Positions 57,924-64,000 of a stretch of DNA of 64,000 bases are shown piece after piece; position 1 is the first letter of the stretch, and each line of letters begins with the position of its first letter. The stretch lies in assembly GCA_046351455.1 (NCBI GenBank), contig JAXLYM010000007.1:352865-416864 (forward strand). The letters are read 5' to 3'. The notes under the pieces were generated by a model, which ran no database searches, was not told where the DNA came from, and was given only the letters and a program-made list of their open reading frames with translations. The position numbers were made by a program, and so were the translations under genes. The DNA is from JADJRH01 sp046351455 (GTDB taxonomy: Bacteria; Myxococcota_A; Polyangia; Polyangiales; Polyangiaceae).

Positions 57924-59072
57924 ATGCGCGATCCGATCTACCTCGATCACAACGCGACGACGCCTCTCTTGTCGGAGGCGCTCGACGCGATGCTGCCTTA
58001 TCTGCGCGGCAAATACGGCAACCCGTCGAGCCAGCACGCGTACGGTCGCGCCGCGAAGGAGGCGGTGGAGACGGCGCGGGCGCAGGTGGCGGCGTTCCTC
58101 GGCGCGCAGCCGGAGGAGATCGTCTTCACATCGTGCGGCACGGAGTCGAACAACCTCGCGATCCGCGGCGCGGTGGAGGCGCGCCCCGAGAGGACGCACC
58201 TCGTGACGAGCAACGTGGAGCACCCCGCGGTCGCGAACGTGTGCGCGATGCTGGAGCGCCGCGGCCACCGCGTCACGCGCGCGAAGGTCGGCCCGAGCGG
58301 CCGTGTCACCGCGGAGGACGTCGTGGCGGCGTTCGCGGACGACACGCTCCTCGTCTCCGTGATGCACGCGAACAACGAGACCGGCGCGATCCAGCCCGTC
58401 GCGGAGATCGGCCGCGCGGCCCGTGAAAAAGGCATCCTCGTGCACACGGATGCTGCGCAGTCCGCGGGCAAGGTGCCTGTCGACGTGGGGGAGCTGTCCG
58501 TCGATCTCCTCACGCTCGCGGCGCACAAGCTGTACGGCCCGAAGGGTGTGGGCGCGCTCTACATCCGCAAGGGCGTGAAGATCGCGCCGTTCGCGATCGG
58601 CGCGGGCCACGAGCGCGGCATGCGCCCCGGCACGGAGAACGTCGCGTCGCTGGTGGGCTTCGGCGTGGCGTGCGCGGCGGCGCAGAGGGACGCGGAGTGG
58701 CTCCACGAGCTGCTCGGATTCTTGCGCGATCGCCTGTGGAACAAGCTCCGCGAGCTCGTGCCGGGCGTCGCGCTGAACGGCGGCGAGGACCCGCGCGTCC
58801 CGAGCACGCTCAACGTCCGCTTCCCGAAGGTGGCCGGCCCGGCCTTGCTGGCGGCCACGCCGGAGATCGCCGCGAGCACCGGCGCCGCCTGCCACGACGG
58901 CGCCGACGTCGCGTCCGCCGGCATCCTCGCGCTCGGCGTCCCCGCGGAGGAGGCGATCGGATCCGTGCGGTTCTCCGTGGGCCGCGCGACGCAAGACGCC
59001 GAGATCGACCGCGCAGCGGAGGCGATCGCCGCGTCGTGGAGAAGGCTCACCGGCGAGCCGCGGGGGGAGTGA
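57924..59072 (+). CDS. cysteine desulfurase (NifS/IscS-type)
   Basis: 382 residues with an AGAGGGGA RBS. It has YLDHNATTP, SNVEHPAV, NNETGAIQPV, HTDAAQSAGK and the PLP Lys in AAHKLYGPKG. The catalytic Cys is in STGAACHDG (about 328). Length fits IscS/NifS (about 400). It transfers sulfur from cysteine to a carrier for Fe-S or tRNA sulfur. No iscU or related gene is adjacent in this window. It is followed by a hairpin terminator. Confidence 0.85.
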   Translation: MRDPIYLDHNATTPLLSEALDAMLPYLRGKYGNPSSQHAYGRAAKEAVETARAQVAAFLGAQPEEIVFTSCGTESNNLAIRGAVEARPERTHLVTSNVEHPAVANVCAMLERRGHRVTRAKVGPSGRVTAEDVVAAFADDTLLVSVMHANNETGAIQPVAEIGRAAREKGILVHTDAAQSAGKVPVDVGELSVDLLTLAAHKLYGPKGVGALYIRKGVKIAPFAIGAGHERGMRPGTENVASLVGFGVACAAAQRDAEWLHELLGFLRDRLWNKLRELVPGVALNGGEDPRVPSTLNVRFPKVAGPALLAATPEIAASTGAACHDGADVASAGILALGVPAEEAIGSVRFSVGRATQDAEIDRAAEAIAASWRRLTGEPRGE

Positions 59073-59076
59073 TACG

Positions 59077-59093
59077 AGGGGGCTTGGCCCCCT
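59077..59093 (+). terminator. hairpin between convergent genes
   Basis: AGGGGGC (59077-59083) and GCCCCCT (59087-59093) form a 7-bp stem with loop TTG, just after the desulfurase stop. TTGTAAAT follows. Confidence 0.55.
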
Positions 59094-59182
59094 TGTAAAT
59101 CCCATGAAAAGCGACATGCACGAGGTGCCCACCCCCGGCGCATGCTCGCTCCGCTGCGCGTGCGCCGCCCCGCCCAAATCTC

Positions 59183-59908
59183 TCACTCCGTTCGTTCAGG
59201 GCGGGGAGCGCTCCGCGCTTCGGCTGGAAGCACCTCGTCGATCGACCCGACCGCGCGCACCGTTCCGTGATCGAGGAGGACCGCCCGCTGCCCGAGCGCG
59301 CGCGCCTCGTCGCGGTGGTGCGTCACGTGGAGGATCGGCACGCCGAGATCGATCGCGGCCGCGGAGAGCTCCGTGATGAACGAGCGCCGCAGCGTGAAAT
59401 CCAGCGCAGAAAAAGGCTCGTCGAGCAGCACCGCGCGCGGCTCCATCGCGAACGCGCGGGCCAGGGCGACGCGCTGCGCCTCTCCGCCGGAGAACGTCGC
59501 GGGCCTGCGATCGGCCAGGTGCTCCACGCGAAACCGCGCGAGGCTCGCGAGCGAAAGCCTTCGGCGCTCGGCCTTTTCGACGCCGCGCGCGATCCCGTAG
59601 CCCGCGTTCTCCGCCGCCGTCATGTGCGGGAACAGCGCGAGCGACTGGAACACGAACGCCACGCGCCGCTCGTGGATCGGCTTGTTCACCCGCGTTTTCT
59701 TGTCGAACCACACCTCGGATCCGAGCGCGATCCGCCCGTCGTGCGGCGTGAGGATGCCCGCGATCGTCGCGAGCAGCGTGCTCTTGCCCGCGCCCGAGGG
59801 CCCGAAGATCACCGTGATCCCCGGCGGCGCCTCGAACGCCGCGTCGAGCCGAAAGTCCCCGTTCTCGTGCGTCGCGCGCACGTCGATGTGGAGCGCGTCA
59901 CTGCCCAT
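59183..59908 (-). CDS. modC: molybdate ABC transporter ATPase
   Basis: 241 residues. Walker A FGPSGAGKST, Q-loop VFQSLALFPHM, signature FSGGEAQRVALARAFAM, Walker B VLLDEPFSALD and a switch His in LHVTHHRDEA. It lacks the C-terminal TOBE domain usual in ModC, so it may not bind molybdate as a regulator. Its start overlaps the end of modB by 11 nt. The modA-modB-modC order on the minus strand identifies the substrate class. Confidence 0.83.
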   Translation of the reverse strand: MGSDALHIDVRATHENGDFRLDAAFEAPPGITVIFGPSGAGKSTLLATIAGILTPHDGRIALGSEVWFDKKTRVNKPIHERRVAFVFQSLALFPHMTAAENAGYGIARGVEKAERRRLSLASLARFRVEHLADRRPATFSGGEAQRVALARAFAMEPRAVLLDEPFSALDFTLRRSFITELSAAAIDLGVPILHVTHHRDEARALGQRAVLLDHGTVRAVGSIDEVLPAEARSAPRPERTE

Positions 59909-60554
59909 CGGCGCGCCCCGTGAGCTTGGCGACGACGTACAGCACGACGCCGCCGAACAGCGTGAGGAACCCCGCGAGGAGGGCCGCGTCGCGATCGCGC
60001 TGCGCCTGGATCGCGTCGTAAATCGCGAGCGCCGCGGTCTGCGTCTCCCCCGGGATGTCGCCGCCGACCATCAACGTGACGCCGAAATCCCCGAGCGATC
60101 GTGCGAACCCGAGCATCGTCCCCGCGAGGATCCCCCGCGACGCGAGCGGCAGATGCACCGACCAGAACGCGCGCAGCGGCCCTGCGCCGAGCGTGCGCGC
60201 CGCGAGCACGAGCCGCCGATCCACGCCCTCCAGCGCGGCGCGCGCGCTCTTCGTCGTGAGCGGCAGCGACCCGATGACGGCCGCGAGGACCGCACCGGTG
60301 CGCGTGAACACGATCGGCGAGCCGGTGAGGGCCTCGAACGCGTGCCCGAGCGCCGAGCGCCGCCCCAGGAGCACGAGCACGTAGTACCCGAGCACGGTCG
60401 GAGGCAGCACCACGGGCGCGGTCACGAGCACATCGAGCACGTCGCGCCCCGGAAACCGCCGCGAGAGCAGCACGCCGAGCGCCACCCCGAGCGCGGCCGC
60501 GATCGACGTCGCGACGAGCGCGATCTGAAACGAGAGGAGCAGCGGAGCCAGCAC
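59898..60554 (-). CDS. modB: molybdate ABC transporter permease
   Basis: 218 residues with five or six hydrophobic segments, beginning LLLSFQIALVATSIAAALGVALG. The EAA loop (ARTLGAGPLRAFWSVHLPLASRGILAG) is typical of ModB/CysT-type permeases. LDVLVTAPVVLPPTVLGYYVLVLLG fits the N-terminal membrane span. It forms the channel for molybdate with ModC. Confidence 0.83.
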   Translation of the reverse strand: MLAPLLLSFQIALVATSIAAALGVALGVLLSRRFPGRDVLDVLVTAPVVLPPTVLGYYVLVLLGRRSALGHAFEALTGSPIVFTRTGAVLAAVIGSLPLTTKSARAALEGVDRRLVLAARTLGAGPLRAFWSVHLPLASRGILAGTMLGFARSLGDFGVTLMVGGDIPGETQTAALAIYDAIQAQRDRDAALLAGFLTLFGGVVLYVVAKLTGRADGQ

Positions 60555-60584
60555 GAGCGCGCCCCGTTATCGCCGATCCGCGGC

Positions 60585-60683
60585 GTGCGTGCGCTGCAAA
60601 TGCGGCCGCGCCGGGGGACGTGTGCGCTGCAAATGCGGCTGCGGTGGTGGACGTGTGCGCTGCAAATACGGCTGCGGTGGGGG
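60585..60683 (+). repeat. 33-bp tandem repeat between modA and modB
   Basis: Three units (60585-60617, 60618-60650, 60651-60683) of the form GTGCGCTGCAAATGCGGC plus a G-rich half, followed by a partial unit to 60692. The last two differ at only a few positions. It is a possible VNTR in the 161-bp spacer. Confidence 0.75.
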
Positions 60684-60715
60684 ACGCGTGCGCCGAGGAG
60701 GAGGCGCGAGGCGGC

Positions 60716-61513
60716 TCAGTGCACGGTCTCGCCGGGCGTGACGAAGCCGTACGTGGTCAGGATGGTGCGGCCTTCGGGCGAGGCGAGGAACGCCGCGAAG
60801 TCCTTCGCCACGGCCGCGCGCGCTCCGGAGCCGCACACGACGAGCGCCTGATCGAGCGGCGCGTGCTCCGACTCCGGGATCTCCAGCCGCTCCCCGTCGG
60901 TCGCGAGGGCGAGAGAGAGCCCCACGATCGCCGCGTCCGCGTTCCCTGTTTGCGCGAACTGGAGCGCTTGCTGCACGTTCTCGCCGAACACGAGCTTCGG
61001 TTGCACCTTGTCCCAGATCCCCGCTTTTTGAAGCGCTTCGCGCGCGGCCTTGCCGTACGGAGCGTGCTCGGGGTTCGCGATGGCGATCTTCACGAAGCGC
61101 GGATCTGCGAGGTCGGCGAGCGAGACGAGCTTGGCGGAGCCCTTCTTCGTCCACACGACGAGGTGCCCGCGCGCGTAGAGCATCTTCGTGGTGCCGTCGC
61201 ACCGCCCGGATTTCACGGCGTCGTCCACGTAGCTCGCGTTCGCGGCGGCGAAGAGATCGAACGGCGCGCCCTCGCTCACCTGCTTCGCGAGCATGCCGGA
61301 GGCGCCGAACGAGAACGCGACCTTCTTGCCCGTCTTCGCCTCGAACGCCTTCGCGACATCGGGAAACGCGCGCGAGAGATCGGCGGCGGCGGCGATCTTG
61401 ATCTCGGTGACCTGCTCGCGCGTCGGCGCGCCGGAGCCGGAGGAGCCCGACGAGCACGCAGCGAGCGGAAGGGAGAGGGCGAGGGCAGAGACGAGCCGAC
61501 TGTGGGAGAGCAT
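60716..61513 (-). CDS. modA: molybdate-binding lipoprotein
   Basis: 265 residues, with signal LVSALALSLPLAAC and lipobox LAAC. The mature part carries ModA-like blocks: IKIAAAADLSRAFPDVAKAFEAKTGKKVAFSFGASG, FDLFAAANASYVD, LADPRFVKIAIANPEHAPYGKAA, and LALATDGERLEIPE. It catches oxyanion in the periplasm for ModBC. It is the first gene of the minus-strand modA-modB-modC set. Confidence 0.85.
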   Translation of the reverse strand: MLSHSRLVSALALSLPLAACSSGSSGSGAPTREQVTEIKIAAAADLSRAFPDVAKAFEAKTGKKVAFSFGASGMLAKQVSEGAPFDLFAAANASYVDDAVKSGRCDGTTKMLYARGHLVVWTKKGSAKLVSLADLADPRFVKIAIANPEHAPYGKAAREALQKAGIWDKVQPKLVFGENVQQALQFAQTGNADAAIVGLSLALATDGERLEIPESEHAPLDQALVVCGSGARAAVAKDFAAFLASPEGRTILTTYGFVTPGETVH

Positions 61514-61616
61514 GCGCGGATGCTAAGCCCGCCGCCCCTCCCCGCCAGGCAACAGTGAAGAATGCCTATGAAAAAAGGCGTTCTTGAGAAAGTGGAGGCG
61601 CGCTCGAAAAACGTAC

Positions 61617-61644
61617 TTGACCAGAAGGCGCGGCCGAGTAGTAT
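61617..61644 (+). promoter_or_regulatory. tRNA-Asn promoter
   Basis: TTGACC (61617-61622) and TAGTAT (61639-61644) with a 16-bp spacer, 20 nt before the tRNA 5' end. Confidence 0.6.
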
Positions 61645-61664
61645 CGCGCGCCTCTCAACCGCAC

Positions 61665-61740
61665 TCCAGCTTAGCTCAGTCGGTAGAGCAGGCGGCTGTT
61701 AACCGCCGGGTCGCTGGTTCGAGTCCAGCAGCTGGAGCCA
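61665..61740 (+). tRNA. tRNA-Asn (GTT)
   Basis: 76 nt with acceptor TCCAGCT/AGCTGGA, discriminator G and encoded CCA. D-arm TTAGCTCAGTCGGTAGAGC is canonical. Anticodon stem GGCGG/CCGCC carries loop CTGTTAA with anticodon GTT at 61698-61700. T-arm is CTGGTTCGAGTCCAG. This is a complete cloverleaf. Confidence 0.95.
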
Positions 61741-61748
61741 GTTTACGT

Positions 61749-61773
61749 GGGAAGGGTGGTATCCACCCTTCCC
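61749..61773 (+). terminator. hairpin after the tRNA
   Basis: GGGAAGGGTGG (61749-61759) and CCACCCTTCCC (61763-61773) form an 11-bp stem with loop TAT. Confidence 0.45.
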
Positions 61774-61823
61774 CCCGCCTGACGGCGGGACCCCCCATCC
61801 AAACGGGTGTAGGGGTTGGAAAG

Positions 61824-61860
61824 CAGCCTCGGAGAAGACCTCCGGGGCTGTTTTCGTTTT
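61824..61860 (+). terminator. Rho-independent terminator
   Basis: CAGCCTCGGAG (61824-61834) pairs with CTCCGGGGCTG (61840-61850), with a loop of AAGAC and one mismatch. It is followed by the U-run TTTTCGTTTT (61851-61860). Confidence 0.72.
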
Positions 61861-61962
61861 GTCGTCGCGTACCGGCTCGGTGTCTCGCGGGGTGAGACAA
61901 GCTGGGGTGGTCATCCGCCGGTCCTGGTGGCTGTGGTGCGCGAGGATCGTTAGCCTCGCCGC

Positions 61963-64000
61963 GTGACGTCTCCTTTTCTCGACGTGCCAGCGTCTGCGTG
62001 GGTGGCGCACAACGAGCTGGCGTTCGCGATCGAGGATCGCTTTCCGGTCTCTCCCGGCCACACGCTGGTGATCCCGCGGCGGCTCATCGTCACGTGGTTC
62101 GACGCGACACCGGAGGAGCGAACTGCCCTGTTCGCGTTGGTGGACGAGGTGAAGCGGCGGCTCGACGAGCGACTTCATGCCGACGGCTACAACATCGGAA
62201 TCAACGCGGGCGAGGCGGCGGGACAGACGGTGATGCATCTGCACGTGCACGTGATCCCGCGCTTCCAAGGGGACGTGGACGATCCGCGCGGCGGCGTGCG
62301 GCACGTGATCCCGGGCAAAGGGAATTATCTGTCGAGCGGGCCGACGAGATTGGCAGTCGGGGGGCGCGACGATCCGTTCTTCGACCACATCGAGCCTCTG
62401 TTCGCCGCCGCCGCCGAGGTGGCCATCGTCGCGGCGTTCGTACAGGAAAGCGGCCTGGATCGGCTCGAAGCGAGCGTGCTCGGAGCCGTCGCTCGCGGCG
62501 CCCGCGTGCGGATCTGCACCGGAGATTACCTGCATATCACGCAGGCCGAAGCGCTGTTCGATCTGCTCGACTGGATGTCGGCCTCCCCATCGACGACTCC
62601 GTTCTCGGACACGGCGGGAGCCACCGCAACAAGCAGCGACGCCCCTGGCACCTTCGAGGCGCGCGTCGTGGAGGTGGCCAGTCTGGACGCGGCGTCGCGC
62701 TCGTTCCACCCCAAATCGTGGCGCTTCGAGGGACCGGGATTCGGGACGGCGTTCGTCGGCTCCAGCAACGTCTCGCGCTCCGCGCTGGGGGCGGGCATCG
62801 AGTGGAACCTGCGCGTGGACCGGCACCGCGATCCATCCGCCTATCAGGATATCTGTTCGGCCTTCGAACACTGGTGGTCCCGCGCGCGGCCGCTGACTCC
62901 GGAGTGGGTGCAGGCCTATGCCGAGCGTGCGAAAGAGGCCGCTTCCACGCTGCCACTCTCGGAGTCGGGGCTCCCCCTCGGCGAAGAGGAGGCCGCGCCG
63001 ATCGAACCCGTGCCTCCGCCGCACGCGATCCAGCGAGAAGCGCTCGCGGAGCTGCGAAAGTGCCGTGAAGAACAGCGGTGGGGCAGAGCGCTCGTCGTGC
63101 TCGCGACCGGCCTCGGCAAGACGTATCTGGCCGCGTTCGACATCGCACAATGGGCCGACTCCCATGGACGCTGGCCGCGTGTCCTCGTGCTCGCGCACCG
63201 GGGAGAGCTTCTGTTTCAGGCCGCGAAGACGCTCCGGAGGACCTTTCGCGACAAGCGACTTCGATTCGGCTGGTTCTCCGGCGATCGCGCGGATCTGCAA
63301 GGCGACGTCGTGCTCGCCTCGGTGCAGAAGCTGTCGCGCCCCGAGCACCTTTCGCGGCTCACGGCCACGACGTTCGACTACGTGGTCGTCGACGAGGTGC
63401 ACCACGCCGCGGCGCGCTCGTACCGGAGCGTGCTCGACCGGCTGGAGCCGCGCTTTCTCCTCGGCCTCACCGCCACCCCGGAGCGCGCGGACGGGGCCGA
63501 TGTCGCGGGCCTGTTCGACGACAACGTGGCGTACCGCGCCAACCTCGGAGAAGGCATCGACCGCGGCTTTCTGGTGCCGTTTTCGTACTTCGGCCTTCGC
63601 GACGACATCGATTATTCGAAGGTGCCTTTTCGAAATCAGCGCTTCGACCCCCGAGACCTGGAGCGCGCCGTCGATACCGACGAACGAATGACGAAGATGT
63701 TCGAGGCGTGGCAGCACCACCCCGGCGCGCGCACCCTGGTCTTCTGCTGCTCGATCCGTCACGCCGAGCACGCGCGCGATTTCCTGATCTCCCGGGGCGT
63801 CCGTGCCGCGGCGGTTCACTCCGGCCCGTCGTCGGCGCCGCGGGAGCGCTCGCTCACCGAGCTTGCGACTGGCGCTCTCGACGCGCTCTGCACGGTGGAC
63901 CTCTTCAATGAAGGCATCGACTTGCCGGACGTGGACCGCGTGGTGATGCTCCGCCCGACCGAGTCCCCCGTCGTGTTTCTGCAGCAGCTCGGCCGCGGTC
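61963..64000 (+). CDS. HIT-PLD-SF2 helicase fusion protein (partial)
   Basis: 679 residues visible, open at the right edge. GTG 61963. About 1-120 is a HIT domain with HLHVHVIPR (HxHxHxx). About 125-290 is a PLD-type nuclease: one HxK motif in FHPKSWRF and VGSSNVSRSALGAGIEWN. About 320-679 is a superfamily 2 helicase: Q/motif I LVVLATGLGKTYLAAF, motif Ia VLVLAHRGEL, DEVHH box, motif III LGLTATPERADG, motif IV VFCCSIRHAEHA, motif V LFNEGIDLPD and motif VI QQLGRG. Such helicases with nuclease and HIT domains may belong to defence or DNA processing systems. The 3' end lies outside the window. Confidence 0.85.
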   Translation, partial: MTSPFLDVPASAWVAHNELAFAIEDRFPVSPGHTLVIPRRLIVTWFDATPEERTALFALVDEVKRRLDERLHADGYNIGINAGEAAGQTVMHLHVHVIPRFQGDVDDPRGGVRHVIPGKGNYLSSGPTRLAVGGRDDPFFDHIEPLFAAAAEVAIVAAFVQESGLDRLEASVLGAVARGARVRICTGDYLHITQAEALFDLLDWMSASPSTTPFSDTAGATATSSDAPGTFEARVVEVASLDAASRSFHPKSWRFEGPGFGTAFVGSSNVSRSALGAGIEWNLRVDRHRDPSAYQDICSAFEHWWSRARPLTPEWVQAYAERAKEAASTLPLSESGLPLGEEEAAPIEPVPPPHAIQREALAELRKCREEQRWGRALVVLATGLGKTYLAAFDIAQWADSHGRWPRVLVLAHRGELLFQAAKTLRRTFRDKRLRFGWFSGDRADLQGDVVLASVQKLSRPEHLSRLTATTFDYVVVDEVHHAAARSYRSVLDRLEPRFLLGLTATPERADGADVAGLFDDNVAYRANLGEGIDRGFLVPFSYFGLRDDIDYSKVPFRNQRFDPRDLERAVDTDERMTKMFEAWQHHPGARTLVFCCSIRHAEHARDFLISRGVRAAAVHSGPSSAPRERSLTELATGALDALCTVDLFNEGIDLPDVDRVVMLRPTESPVVFLQQLGRG

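Noticed and set aside
61560..61600. Inverted AATGCCT/AGGCGTT near modA as a ModE operator
   Set aside because: It lacks the TATAT-like ModE half-sites and is a short imperfect repeat.
61699..63819. Minus-strand frame over the tRNA and helicase
   Set aside because: It reads antisense through the tRNA (GLEPATRRL) and through helicase motifs; spurious.
1..64000. CRISPR array
   Set aside because: The tandem repeats found (33 and 35 bp) have no regular unique spacers and no cas genes are near.

Overview
The window is about 68-70% GC and joins two unlike regions. Positions 1 to about 28,300 are the structural and lysis part of a contractile-tailed (myophage) prophage; its left end, with integrase or transposase and the immunity genes, lies outside the window. 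Positions 28,300 to 64,000 are ordinary bacterial chromosome. Glycine/serine-rich lipoproteins, Cys-rich lipoproteins, orphan VgrG clusters, a DUF2169 protein and a bacterial enhancer-binding protein point to a large-genome myxobacterium, most likely Polyangiaceae-like. This taxonomic guess rests on gene content and composition only.

Prophage layout. All convincing prophage genes are on the + strand; one doubtful small minus-strand frame (28032-28310) lies at the right boundary. 1-4.2 kb: small DNA-binding proteins, a winged-helix putative replication protein and a sigma region 2-like protein preceded by an operator-like cluster. 4.3-5.6 kb: a Cys-rich lipoprotein (probable moron) and a GH25 endolysin. 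5.7-8.5 kb: packaging (Cys/HTH putative small terminase, large terminase). 8.5-14.7 kb: Mu-type head genes (DUF935-like portal fused to an inorganic-pyrophosphatase-like domain, gpI-like protease/scaffold, decoration protein, gpT-like capsid, gp36-like, gpG-like and tail-terminator-like proteins). 14.7-24.6 kb: tail (sheath, tube, frameshifted assembly chaperone, tape measure, hub and spike, gp46-, gp47- and gp48-like baseplate, fibre). 24.6-28 kb: holin-like protein, small lipoprotein and a tailspike-like esterase/LamG protein. A tRNA 3'-end-like sequence at 28,247-28,291 marks the probable attR.

A short element (CGGTA[G/C]GGT followed by 5-8 nt and a start codon) precedes eleven prophage genes. 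It looks like a -10 box driving leaderless transcripts. A similar sequence precedes two host genes.

Chromosome layout. 28.3-32.6 kb: hydrolase and other lipoproteins, a methyltransferase and an aspartase/fumarase-family lyase. 32.7-39.2 kb: an SDR oxidoreductase, a DUF2169 protein and two lipoproteins. 39.2-47.8 kb: a minus-strand, tightly coupled type VI secretion accessory operon (VgrG, PAAR, FHA-DUF4123, candidate effector, small protein, VgrG with a 450-residue extension, downstream partner). 47.9-55.9 kb: secreted protein, chorismate mutase, U32/RlhA-like protein, membrane flippase-like protein, ArgJ, UDP-sugar dehydrogenase and a PHP-type phosphatase. 56-59 kb: a small roadblock-like protein, an NtrC-family regulator and a cysteine desulfurase. 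59.2-61.5 kb: modABC molybdate transport with a 33-bp tandem repeat between modA and modB. 61.6-64 kb: tRNA-Asn and a HIT-PLD-helicase fusion that runs off the right edge.
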